This document shows, piece by piece, positions 8,059-14,840 of a DNA stretch of 23,682 bases. The translations under genes and the position numbers were made by a program. Under the pieces are notes generated by a model that did not search any database, was not told where the DNA came from, and was given only the letters and a program-made list of their open reading frames with translations. The stretch comes from CAZCZZ01 sp964503335. Lineage in GTDB: Bacteria > Verrucomicrobiota > Kiritimatiellia > CAIVKH01. The stretch lies in assembly GCA_964503335.1 (NCBI GenBank), contig CAZCZZ010000063.1, positions 1-23,682 of the forward strand, given 5' to 3'. The first letter of the stretch is position 1; every line of letters begins with the position of its first letter.

Positions 8059-8499
8059 ATGAACCTGATCACGCCCGACCTGCAGTCAGCAATCCTTTGT
8101 GACGATGTGCGCCAGGAGCGCAACGGCAAATTCATCCTCATCGGCCTCTTCGACGCCATTGTCATTCAATCGCTTCCCGTGCGTTATCCGCGCCTTTTTA
8201 TGGTGACACGCTGGTGCAGCGGGCAGGGGGAATTCCAGCAGCGCAGCCGCATCCTGAAGCCCGACCAGACTACGGTCCTTGTGGAGGGGCAGAGCATTCC
8301 GGTGCGTTTGCCGAATCCGGAGGCCACGGCGACGAATGTCGAGGTCTTCCTGAACGTCGAGTTCCAGCATGAGGGGGCGCACTGGGTGGAAGTGCTGATC
8401 GACGGCGATTTGAAGATCCGCTACCCGCTGCGCGTCGGCATCATCCAGAAGCAGCCCGGCAGCAATGCCCACCAGATGCCTCCCGACCAGATCGGTTAG
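8059..8499 (+). CDS. DUF6941-like protein of unknown function
   Basis: A 146-residue protein resembling the DUF6941 family: it opens with a segment ending ILCDDVR, then NGKFILIGLFDAI. The rest alternates beta strands (for example VEVFLNVEFQHEGAHWVEVLIDG), suggesting a small all-beta domain. There is no signal peptide or TM segment, so it is probably cytoplasmic. I chose ATG 8059 because the conserved segment begins directly after it; a TTG at 8023 would add 12 residues. Neither start has a clear ribosome site. It is transcribed divergently from the LacI-type gene and followed by a compact hairpin at 8505-8525. No function is known to me for the family. Confidence 0.75.
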   Translation: MNLITPDLQSAILCDDVRQERNGKFILIGLFDAIVIQSLPVRYPRLFMVTRWCSGQGEFQQRSRILKPDQTTVLVEGQSIPVRLPNPEATATNVEVFLNVEFQHEGAHWVEVLIDGDLKIRYPLRVGIIQKQPGSNAHQMPPDQIG

Positions 8500-8500
8500 C

Positions 8501-8525
8501 TGTAGCCGGGGTCGCTGACCCCGGC
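8501..8525. repeat. REP-like hairpin
   Basis: GCCGGGGTC (8505-8513), loop GCT, GACCCCGGC (8517-8525) form a perfect 9-bp stem preceded by TGTA. Stem and loop sizes match the two hairpins at 6805-6848. It lies two bases after the DUF6941-like stop, between convergent genes. No T-tract follows, so a repetitive palindrome fits better than a rho-independent terminator. Confidence 0.6.
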
Positions 8526-8550
8526 ACCGGAAGCCGCCCCCAAAAGGACC

Positions 8551-9762
8551 TTACGACTCGCCTTCGACCAGGCGGATCTTGCGCGGGCGTGAGGCCTGCT
8601 TCACGAGTTCGTCGGAAGCGGCGAGATGTGCCTGCAGCGTAGTCAGCGTCTTCTTGAATTCCTCGCTGGTGGAAACGGACTTCATTGCGCCTTCGACCGT
8701 CTGCTGAACGTGCAGGACCTTCTCGATGTCCTTGCCGAGCGCGGCGATCTTCTCGAGGCTCGCGGCAAGATCCTGGCTGACCTTGCCGAGTTTCTCCGCA
8801 TGGGAATTCAAGGCCGCCTTGGTCTGCTCGTTGGCGCTGGCGTTCGCTTTCTCAATCGCCTGGATCTGTGCCGCAAACGCGGACTGCAGCTTGTCGGCAC
8901 CGCCACCAAGGCTTGTGGCAAGCTGTGAGGCGCTTGCGTCGATGGCTTTGCGCGCCGCGTCGAGGGAGGTGCTGATCGTGCTCGTCGTCTGCGACGAGCC
9001 GGATTCAAGGGCCTTGCGGGCGCCGTCCAGCGAGGTGCTCAAGGCCGTGGCGGTTTGCGTCGATGTCGCTTCCAGGGCTTTTCGCGCGGTGTCCAGTGCG
9101 CCGGCCACAGCCGTGGCGGTTTGACTGGCGCTGGCTTCGAGATTCTTCTTCGTACCTTCGACGGCGGCGGTCAGTGCAGCCGCGAACTTCTCGGGCTGGG
9201 GAATGTTGCTCTTGAAGGCGTTCTCGATGGACGGAGCGAGCGCCTTGGCCAGGTCGTCCGCGGAAGCTCCCGCGACGCCGGCGGGCACATCGTACAACTT
9301 GCTCACGATCTGCTCCTCAAGCATGGAGTCGATGCGGCCGAGGACGAGTCCCTTTCCGAAAAGCGTGGCGCCGAGCGCAGCGATGCCGAACCAGGCGAGA
9401 CTGGGCTGGTCGCTTTGTTTGACGCAGGCCACCAGCACGAGCAGGACAAAAAGGCCCGTGGCGCAGAGCCGGTAGGTTTCTCGCGCGCTCTGGTGGGAGA
9501 GAAGATCGACGATCCCTCTTGCGTCCCACCCGCGACTATAGCTATCCAGCAGGCTGCGCGCCCTGCGGTCCAGGAGGGTCTTGCCCGTCATGGAGGCGAG
9601 GGACGAGCTGACGCTGTCGCGGCTGCGCAGGTCGGTGCCTGCGGGCACGATGGATTTACGCAGTGAGAAGCTTTGCAGGATGATATCAAGCCACTGGAAG
9701 AAGATGAGCACCCAGGCAATGCGAAGCACCCAAGCCATGACATCCATTGTATCCAAATTCAT
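8551..9762 (-). CDS. Three-TM protein with 22-residue Ala/Ser/Thr-rich repeats
   Basis: A 403-residue membrane protein not recognised by family. Hydrophobic segments lie at about 9-32, 99-115 and 121-142, with a charged region at 33-98 between the first and second. After residue 150 it is soluble. Four successive 22-residue units (about 210-231, 232-253, 254-275, 276-297) follow the pattern x-S-x-S-Q-T-A-T-x(9)-A-R-K-A-L-E, which suits a long amphipathic helix or hendecad coiled coil. Further Ala/Lys/Glu-rich helix runs to about 390, ending in a basic segment. The start is backed by AAGGGGA seven bases upstream. One TM, a loop, two TMs and a long helical tail broadly resemble MotA/TolQ/ExbB-type proteins with tails, but I see no diagnostic motif and no MotB/ExbD partner nearby. 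Confidence 0.85.
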   Translation of the reverse strand: MNLDTMDVMAWVLRIAWVLIFFQWLDIILQSFSLRKSIVPAGTDLRSRDSVSSSLASMTGKTLLDRRARSLLDSYSRGWDARGIVDLLSHQSARETYRLCATGLFVLLVLVACVKQSDQPSLAWFGIAALGATLFGKGLVLGRIDSMLEEQIVSKLYDVPAGVAGASADDLAKALAPSIENAFKSNIPQPEKFAAALTAAVEGTKKNLEASASQTATAVAGALDTARKALEATSTQTATALSTSLDGARKALESGSSQTTSTISTSLDAARKAIDASASQLATSLGGGADKLQSAFAAQIQAIEKANASANEQTKAALNSHAEKLGKVSQDLAASLEKIAALGKDIEKVLHVQQTVEGAMKSVSTSEEFKKTLTTLQAHLAASDELVKQASRPRKIRLVEGES

Positions 9763-9841
9763 GCGAAGTTCCCCTTATTTGCGTGCCCCGGGTCTGTCTG
9801 GACCACGGAAGTCCCCGATACCGACGTCAGAAGCGTGAAGT

Positions 9842-10606
9842 ATGACGAACGCTGCGAGCGTGTCAAAGCCTAGAACATTGAGAATCGCGGTCGTGATCGC
9901 GGCGGCGTTGGCCCTCGTGACCTGTTCGCGAGACAGCCGCTCCGTCGATCCGGACCTAGAGACCGTGATGATACCCGCCGGTTCCCTTCTGCTGGGGAGC
10001 CGGGATGAACGTGCATCGCGGCTCCCGCGCCGATTCGACACGGAGGGATTCCATCTCGGACGGGTTGAAGTCACATGCGGTTTTTTCGAGAGATACCTTC
10101 GCGACGTCGAAACAACGAATTCATGGAGCCACCCGCAGTTTGAGCATCGTGATGGTGTGCTGCGCGCCAAGAATCCGGCCGCACCGCTGGCTTGGGTGAC
10201 GCAGGACGAAGCACAGCACTTCTGCGACTGGCTCACCCTGGTATCGGGCCAGCGGGCCCGGCTGCCTTCGCGCGACGAATGGGAATATGCCGCACGCGGA
10301 GGAATACAGGGGGCGATGTTTCCATGGGGTTGGTCGAATCCGTCCACCTATAGAGGTGACGCCGCTGCACCAGTCTTTCCGGAACGCGCGCGTCATAGGC
10401 AGAATCGATATGGTCTCTATGACGTGTCGGGTGGCCTCGCTGAGTGGTGTTCGGATGCGGGAAGTGAATCGGGTCGCGCGTGGGCGGCAGGAGGCAGTTG
10501 GGCCGACAGGGGCCCCGCCTTGCATGCCGTCTGGTCGGCCGTATCGCTCCCCGATAACTACAGGGACGCCGACACCGGCTTCCGTATCCTTTTGGAATTG
10601 AAATGA
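9842..10606 (+). CDS. Formylglycine-generating-enzyme-like (SUMF1/EgtB/PvdO fold) lipoprotein
   Basis: A 254-residue protein with a hydrophobic N-terminus ending LVTC (C28), a slightly atypical lipobox, so probably a lipoprotein. Residues about 38-254 form a sulfatase-modifying-factor domain: the opening MIPAGSLLLGSRD, the central LPSRDEWEYAARGG, then FPWG, the NRYGLYDVSGGLAEWCSD segment, GGSWAD and the final TGFRILLE. Family members make formylglycine in sulfatases, oxidise ergothioneine precursors or have structural roles. The Cys residues that bind copper in true FGE, just after GGSW, are absent here (Ala-Asp instead), and no sulfatase lies nearby. FGE activity is therefore unlikely. No strong ribosome site is visible. 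The start lies 79 bp from the divergent 403-residue protein. Confidence 0.85.
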   Translation: MTNAASVSKPRTLRIAVVIAAALALVTCSRDSRSVDPDLETVMIPAGSLLLGSRDERASRLPRRFDTEGFHLGRVEVTCGFFERYLRDVETTNSWSHPQFEHRDGVLRAKNPAAPLAWVTQDEAQHFCDWLTLVSGQRARLPSRDEWEYAARGGIQGAMFPWGWSNPSTYRGDAAAPVFPERARHRQNRYGLYDVSGGLAEWCSDAGSESGRAWAAGGSWADRGPALHAVWSAVSLPDNYRDADTGFRILLELK

Positions 10607-10638
10607 TTGCGTTAGCGAAATTTTAGACCAAAATCATA

Positions 10639-10666
10639 TTGACTAAAGCGCTTTACCCGATACTAT
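10639..10666 (+). promoter_or_regulatory. Predicted sigma70-type promoter of the PEP-CTERM gene
   Basis: TTGACT (10639-10644), a 16-bp spacer and TACTAT (10661-10666) lie about 48 bp before the ATG at 10714. The -35 matches TTGACA at five of six positions. The inverted pair AGACCAAAA (10625-10633) and TTTTGGTCT (10678-10686) brackets the promoter. Confidence 0.6.
10644..10655. promoter_or_regulatory. LacI/GalR-type operator palindrome within the promoter
   Basis: TAAAGCGCTTTA is a perfect 12-bp palindrome with a central CG, the hallmark of LacI/GalR-family operators (compare catabolite-responsive elements). It fills most of the spacer between the predicted -35 and -10, where a bound repressor would block RNA polymerase. 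The binding protein is unknown; the LacI-type regulator at 6874-7896 is one candidate. Confidence 0.55.
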
Positions 10667-10713
10667 TTCCCCCATTGTTTTGGTCTGAGGATGGTTTTTA
10701 GGGAGAAAAGGGA

Positions 10714-11847
10714 ATGAAGTTCATTGCAAAATTCTTGATGGGTGTTGTCGCATCCGCGGCGACAATCGCACAGGCGGCACCGACAGTTGATGGCAATATC
10801 GGAGGCGCCGAAGGCTGGCTGACGATGACGGAAGCGGCCAATGCACAGCCCGAAATGATTGGCGGCGGATCGGCCGTCTATTCAGACGAGCGCAATGAAA
10901 GCTCCTCTTACACTTGGTACACGGCGGGCGGCGCAGCGCGCACATTCCGCGACAACCGTGGCGATACGATCATCCTCAACGTCGCGAGCGACCTGAACAA
11001 CCTGTATCTGGCCATCGCGGGACCGACGCTCCCCTTCAACAGGTTCAACGACAACGTCCTTGGCGATCTGAACGAAGCGGACTACGACAACGATCAGGGC
11101 GATCTCTTCGTCGCCATCGACGCGGCTGGCGGCGCTGCTTCAGGATTCCTGAGCCAGACGAATGGTCACAAGTCATACGGAATCAAGGGCGTCGACTTTG
11201 ACGGTTGGACCCCCACACACGTCCTTGGAGTTCAGTTCGTCGACAACGGCGGTGGCGGCGGTGGTGCGGCCAATCTTGAGTCCGTGGGCTCTGGCGCAAC
11301 AAGCGTTCTCGCGGGCGAGGGCAACGGTTTGAACAATGGCGGATTTGATTGGAACGCGACCGTCGCTGGTGGCCGTTTGTACGACATCGGTGGCGATGCG
11401 AATTTCGCCAACGTGGCCGGTGAATTCGAATTCGTGATTCCCTGGACGCTTCTCGGCTATGCAGCGGGTTCCGGGGGCCCGGCTGCCGGCGAAGACATTC
11501 GCCTCATGTTCTACTCAACGCACAACGGCGCAAAGTGGGATGGCTTTGATTCCGGTCCCGGACTCGGAAATGCCAGCTTCCATGAGCAGATCGGCGACAC
11601 GCCCGGCGATGTCGACCATGACGGCGTCAATTACCTCCCCGGCGCATCCGATGGCGTACCCGGCGGAACGCTCCCCGGATCCAACGAAATCGTGGACTTC
11701 AGCGCGACGCCCGGACACTTCGACGGTGTGGACACCATCCAGGAATACTTCGCATGGACTGTGAATGTCGTTCCTGAGCCCGGCACGTACGCCCTCTTCG
11801 GTATGGGTGCCCTTGCGCTCGGCTGGATTCGTAGCCGCCGGAAGTAG
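10714..11847 (+). CDS. PEP-CTERM sorting-domain protein
   Basis: A 377-residue exported protein. A signal peptide ends near AQAAP (about residue 23). The mature part begins with TVDGNIGGAEGW, an opening seen in CBM9/DOMON-like beta-sandwich domains, and continues with many Asp/Gly/Asn-rich strands (for example LYLAIAG and DLFVAIDAAGG). The C-terminus VPEPGTYALFGMGALALG, then RSRRK, is a textbook PEP-CTERM signal (Pro-Glu-Pro, TM helix, basic tail). GGGAG and AAGGGA precede the ATG. A predicted promoter with a LacI-type operator lies upstream and a strong terminator follows, so it looks monocistronic. A glycan-binding role is only a guess from the N-terminal resemblance. Exosortase is not encoded in this window. 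Confidence 0.88.
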   Translation: MKFIAKFLMGVVASAATIAQAAPTVDGNIGGAEGWLTMTEAANAQPEMIGGGSAVYSDERNESSSYTWYTAGGAARTFRDNRGDTIILNVASDLNNLYLAIAGPTLPFNRFNDNVLGDLNEADYDNDQGDLFVAIDAAGGAASGFLSQTNGHKSYGIKGVDFDGWTPTHVLGVQFVDNGGGGGGAANLESVGSGATSVLAGEGNGLNNGGFDWNATVAGGRLYDIGGDANFANVAGEFEFVIPWTLLGYAAGSGGPAAGEDIRLMFYSTHNGAKWDGFDSGPGLGNASFHEQIGDTPGDVDHDGVNYLPGASDGVPGGTLPGSNEIVDFSATPGHFDGVDTIQEYFAWTVNVVPEPGTYALFGMGALALGWIRSRRK

Positions 11848-11868
11848 ACGCAACATTTTCTAATCCGG

Positions 11869-11909
11869 AATGACCGCCTGGTGAAAATCAGGCGGTCATT
11901 TCTTTTTTT
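11869..11909 (+). terminator. Rho-independent terminator after the PEP-CTERM gene
   Basis: AATGACCGCCTG (11869-11880) pairs perfectly with CAGGCGGTCATT (11889-11900) around an 8-nt loop, followed by a T-rich run at 11901-11908. It starts 21 bases after the stop codon and runs up to the acyltransferase start region. Confidence 0.92.
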
Positions 11910-11937
11910 GCGTCACGACTTCCGGCATCGTTTCGCG

Positions 11938-12849
11938 GTGACGTTGCGCCATTACACAGAATACGCGCTGTATCGTTTGGCATCCGGAATCGTGGCCCTT
12001 GTGCCCAGGGGCGCAGCATTTGTCTTCGCCTACGTGCTGTCTCTCATTGCGGGCACGATGGCCCGACGCAAGCTGTGTGATGCAGCACGGCGGGTTCGCG
12101 AGGTGTTCGGCGGTTCTCTGACCCCGCGTGAGATTCGCCGCATCGTGCGGACCTCCTGGCGAAATCTCTTCTTCAATGCGGTCGAGATGATGCAAGCCCG
12201 GCGCCTGTTGTCACAGTGGGAGAAGATTGGACGCATTGAAGGAGCCCATCATCTGGAGTCGCTCAACTCGGGTGCCGTGATCGCGATGGCACACCTCGGC
12301 AACTGGGAGCTTGCCGGGCTTGCGGCCAGGCAGAAGGGGTTGCCCGTTTTCGTGATCGTGCGCCGGCAGAACAACCCGCTGCTCGATCGTGAACTTGATC
12401 GGGCGCGAAGACAGTTCGGGCTGGAATGCATCGACCGTGACCGGGATGTCACGGCTGCCGTGGTGAGGCGACTGCAGTCAGGGCAGTACCTGGGCATCAT
12501 GTCGGACCTCCGGGCTCGACGCGGCGGTGTAAGAATCAACTTCCTCGGACGTGAGGCATTGATACCGGAAGGCGCGGCCACGTTTGCCCGACTTGCCGGC
12601 GTGCCATTGGTTCCCGTTACGGCCCGGCGCGATGGGTGGTATCGACATCGCTGGACCGTTCATGAACCCCTTATCCCTGATCCCTCCCTTGGAAAGGACG
12701 GTGACGCCGGGTTGATGCAACGATTGATGAACGTTTTTGCGGCGACCATCATCGCGGATCCCGCGCAGTTCTTTTGGTTCAACAGCCGCTGGGTCCTCCA
12801 ACCAAGGAAGCCTCACCCGCATATTTCATCGCACTCAAGAGTGCGCTGA
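11938..12849 (+). CDS. Lipid A biosynthesis (LpxL/HtrB-like) acyltransferase
   Basis: About 303 residues of the lysophospholipid/lipid A acyltransferase family, acting at the inner membrane to add secondary acyl chains. The N-terminal membrane helix contains LVPRGAAFVFAYVLS. The catalytic HX4E motif is HLGNWE (H119, E124 from GTG 11938). Later come GIMSDLRARRGG, the NFLGREALIPEGAATFARL block and a C-terminal FFWFNSRW, all family features. An in-frame GTG at 11881 lies inside the upstream terminator and is unlikely; TTG 11908 is also possible. No clear ribosome site is visible. The last ten or so codons and the stop fall inside hairpin A (12818-12857), so the native tail may have been overwritten. 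Which acyl step it catalyses is undetermined. Confidence 0.88.
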   Translation: MTLRHYTEYALYRLASGIVALVPRGAAFVFAYVLSLIAGTMARRKLCDAARRVREVFGGSLTPREIRRIVRTSWRNLFFNAVEMMQARRLLSQWEKIGRIEGAHHLESLNSGAVIAMAHLGNWELAGLAARQKGLPVFVIVRRQNNPLLDRELDRARRQFGLECIDRDRDVTAAVVRRLQSGQYLGIMSDLRARRGGVRINFLGREALIPEGAATFARLAGVPLVPVTARRDGWYRHRWTVHEPLIPDPSLGKDGDAGLMQRLMNVFAATIIADPAQFFWFNSRWVLQPRKPHPHISSHSRVR

Positions 12850-13044
12850 AATATGCGCTTTGGGCACGGGAACTTGCATCGCAAGTTCCGTGACCAAAAG
12901 ACGTGACGATTTGGCACGCTGCTGCGTGCCAAATCGAACGTGGTGGTGCCCCGTTTGGATGCGGCAGAGCCGCAACCATCACGTCCCGCAGGGCGAACTT
13001 TGCATCGCTGCCGATGCAATGTTCGGGCTCAGCCGCCTGCGGGG
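12818..13044. repeat. Array of five consecutive hairpins between convergent genes
   Basis: Five stem-loops abut one another. A (12818-12857): CGCATATTTCA/TGAAATATGCG plus inner GCACTC-aa-GAGTGC. B (12859-12899): TTTGG/CCAAA outer pairing, AACTTGC-atc-GCAAGTT inside, one bulge. C (12907-12936): CGATTTGGCACGC-tgct-GCGTGCCAAATCG, perfect 13 bp. D (12938-12984): ACGTGGTGGT/ACCATCACGT with inner GCGGC-aga-GCCGC. E (12985-13043): CCCGCAGG/CCTGCGGG with inner 14-bp arms, one mismatch, loop ctgc. ACGT tetramers at 12901, 12938 and 12981 punctuate units C and D. B and E share GAACTTGCATCGC apart from one base, and the left sides of B, C and D each contain TTTGG followed by a CG-containing run. No T-tract suggests a plain terminator. 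Confidence 0.8.
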
Positions 13045-13973
13045 TCTTCGACGACGGTGGATTGAGCCTTTCCACGCTTTGCTGCGAGGAGGCAAAGCGA
13101 AGCCGCGACCAGCAGCGTCCCGCCGGTCCACTGTGACGGGAGGAGATGCTCACCCAGCAACATTCCGCCCAGCATGGCCGTCACGAAGGGAATCATCGCC
13201 AGGCTGCCTTCCGAAACGATCGGTCCCAGTGTCCGCACGGCGTGATAGTAGAGAACGTGACCCATCGAGATGCCTATCCAGCCCGATACAGCGAGAAGGA
13301 TCCACTGTTGGACCGTCAATTCCTGCGCGGCGCGCCAGTCGCCGAAGGTGAACATCAGCGCCGTGAGGCCGGGCACGACGAGGAGGCTGACCACGCCGAA
13401 ACCGAGACGGGCGGGATAATCCTGCATTCGTTTGCGGACGAACACCGCATAGAATGCCCAGCACGTGGATGCGCCCAGGATCAACAGCATTCCCGGGAGC
13501 GACGTATTTCCCGTATGGAGTCCGCCTTCGAACATCGCCAGAAGGCCGACGATCGAACCTGCGACTCCGATCCAGAAGAGCGGACTTCGTGAGAGGGCTC
13601 GTTCTTCGCGAAGCAGCCAGAATCCCGCAACGAGCGTCAGCAGAAACGAAATGCGACTGACGAAGTTCATCACGCTTGCGTCGTTGAAGTACGGCGCGAG
13701 CCCCCAGCTGGCCTGCCCCACCATGTGGAGCAGCGCGGGCACCCAGGCGGCGCGGACGACACCCTTGCAGGCCGCGGGGTCGCCTTTCGCCATGCGGACG
13801 ACAAACGGAAGCCAGAAGATCGACGTGAAAAGATAACGGAGGCCATTCACCGTCCAGCCATCGAGCCGGGTGTGCGTGGCGAAATACTTGAGCACGAGTG
13901 GAACGCTTGCCCACGCGGCAATGGTGGCTGCCAGCGCGAGAAGGGATGAAGTGAATGACTTGAAAAATGACAT
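13029..13973 (-). CDS. EamA/DMT-family membrane transporter
   Basis: A 314-residue integral membrane protein with about ten hydrophobic segments in two halves, the drug/metabolite transporter (EamA) layout. The second half opens with LPGMLLILGASTCWAFYAVFVRK, a typical EamA repeat start. Late segments contain SEGSLAMIPFVTAMLGGMLLGEHL, the characteristic last-helices motif, followed by a final helix ending LLAAKRGKA. I chose ATG 13973, which follows an AGGG about ten bases upstream; ATG 14006 would add 11 unsupported residues. Substrate unknown; relatives export amino acids, nucleosides or drugs. Its final codons (Asp-Pro-Ala-Gly-Gly-stop) overlap hairpin E of the array. Confidence 0.9.
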   Translation of the reverse strand: MSFFKSFTSSLLALAATIAAWASVPLVLKYFATHTRLDGWTVNGLRYLFTSIFWLPFVVRMAKGDPAACKGVVRAAWVPALLHMVGQASWGLAPYFNDASVMNFVSRISFLLTLVAGFWLLREERALSRSPLFWIGVAGSIVGLLAMFEGGLHTGNTSLPGMLLILGASTCWAFYAVFVRKRMQDYPARLGFGVVSLLVVPGLTALMFTFGDWRAAQELTVQQWILLAVSGWIGISMGHVLYYHAVRTLGPIVSEGSLAMIPFVTAMLGGMLLGEHLLPSQWTGGTLLVAASLCLLAAKRGKAQSTVVEDPAGG

Positions 13974-14038
13974 GGCGATGCACCCTACGGACTTCGCGCT
14001 GATCATTCAACGGCGCCGTCAGTCGCGTATGGTGTGTG

Positions 14039-14067
14039 TTGCCCGATATCTCACTTACTGCTATGGT
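14039..14067 (+). promoter_or_regulatory. Possible promoter of the beta-barrel protein gene
   Basis: TTGCCC (14039-14044), a 17-bp spacer and TATGGT (14062-14067) preceded by TGC, an extended -10. It lies about 58 bp before the ATG at 14125. The match to consensus is only moderate. Confidence 0.4.
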
Positions 14068-14124
14068 CCACCCCTGTTCGCTCGCCGTCGGGCGTACACC
14101 AACAAAGAACAAGGGAGAACAAGG

Positions 14125-14637
14125 ATGAAGAAGTTACTGATGATCGTGGTCGCCCTTTGCGCGGCCGGTTCTGTGTACGCAAATTCCATTGCCGCCGGTA
14201 CGAAGGAACTGGCCTTGAGCGGCAATCTGGATCCTGACAGCGCATTCGGCACCGAGTTCAACCTGGACCTCAAGCTCGGCTACTTCGTCCAGGACAATAT
14301 TGAGGTCGGCGGCTTGCTCGGCATCCAGGACAACGATGCCTACACAACCTACGGCCTCGGTGGTTTCGGCGAATACAACTTCGATCTCGAATCGCCTGTC
14401 AGCCCGTTCGCCGGCGCCGCGCTCAAGTATCTAGCGGCCGAAATCGATGACGGTGATGACGAATCAGCCGTCGTGCTCACCCTCTATGGCGGTGCGCGCT
14501 ACTTCGTGAGTCCTGACGTCGCCATCTTCGGGCTCGCGAAGTTCGAACAGGCTACCGAGGATGTCTACGTCGAGGACGGCGACTTGGAAGACACCAACAT
14601 TGGCATCGACATCGGCTTGAGCGTCTACATTCCGTAG
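14125..14637 (+). CDS. Outer-membrane beta-barrel protein
   Basis: A 170-residue exported protein. The signal peptide has MKK, a hydrophobic core and a VYANS cleavage region near residue 20. The mature chain alternates short beta strands with acidic Gly/Asp turns, such as FNLDLKLGYFVQDNIEVGGLLG, GGFGEYNF and VLTLYGGARYFVSPDVAIFGLAKF. That is the pattern of small eight-stranded OmpA/OmpW-like barrels. It ends VYIP, not in the aromatic residue of a standard BAM signal, although a Tyr is close. The ATG at 14125 follows AGGGAG by seven bases; the same frame is open further upstream but without signal-peptide sense. A strong terminator follows. The function is likely structural or a small porin, not determinable here. 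Confidence 0.85.
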   Translation: MKKLLMIVVALCAAGSVYANSIAAGTKELALSGNLDPDSAFGTEFNLDLKLGYFVQDNIEVGGLLGIQDNDAYTTYGLGGFGEYNFDLESPVSPFAGAALKYLAAEIDDGDDESAVVLTLYGGARYFVSPDVAIFGLAKFEQATEDVYVEDGDLEDTNIGIDIGLSVYIP

Positions 14638-14660
14638 TTCGCGTTCCAGCAGGACCTTTG

Positions 14661-14696
14661 AAGCCCCCGACCGGCCTCCGTTCGGGGGCTTTTTTT
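14661..14696 (+). terminator. Rho-independent terminator after the beta-barrel gene
   Basis: AAGCCCCCGA (14661-14670) pairs with TCGGGGGCTT (14682-14691) around an 11-nt loop, followed by an uninterrupted T-run to 14696. Confidence 0.93.
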
Positions 14697-14740
14697 GCCC
14701 TTGCGTCGTGGGGAGGGGATGCCTACTCTCCCGCCCCTTA

Positions 14741-14820
14741 GTCCCGCTGTGCGGGACGGAAGCGAGTGTCGCCCTGCTCCAAGGGTCGGCCAAAGCGGAT
14801 TTTCCTGCCTCGTGCAGGAA
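14741..14820 (+). promoter_or_regulatory. rpsB 5' leader with two hairpins (possible S2 autoregulatory leader)
   Basis: The leader between the upstream terminator and rpsB contains GTCCCGC-tgt-GCGGGAC (14741-14757) and TTCCTGC-ctcgt-GCAGGAA (14802-14820). The second ends eight bases before the rpsB Shine-Dalgarno GGAG (14829-14832). Leaders bound by ribosomal protein S2 are known upstream of rpsB in other bacteria; this one is proposed only from position and structure. Confidence 0.4.
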
Positions 14821-14840
14821 CAACAACTGGAGAAAGACAA

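Noticed and set aside
8551..9762. ZorA-like anti-phage motor component
   Set aside because: TM layout and helical tail are suggestive, but there is no MotA signature, no ZorB-like partner and no nuclease or helicase gene nearby.
11881..11937. GTG start of the acyltransferase at 11881
   Set aside because: It lies in the loop of the upstream terminator, so the codon would not be in a stable transcript from upstream and the added residues are not family-like.
12818..13044. Integron attC array
   Set aside because: Arms lack the GTTRRRY/RYYYAAC core sites, no cassettes lie between the hairpins and no integrase is present.
12818..13044. CRISPR array
   Set aside because: The units are palindromic and of unequal sequence and length, with no constant direct repeat or spacers and no cas gene.
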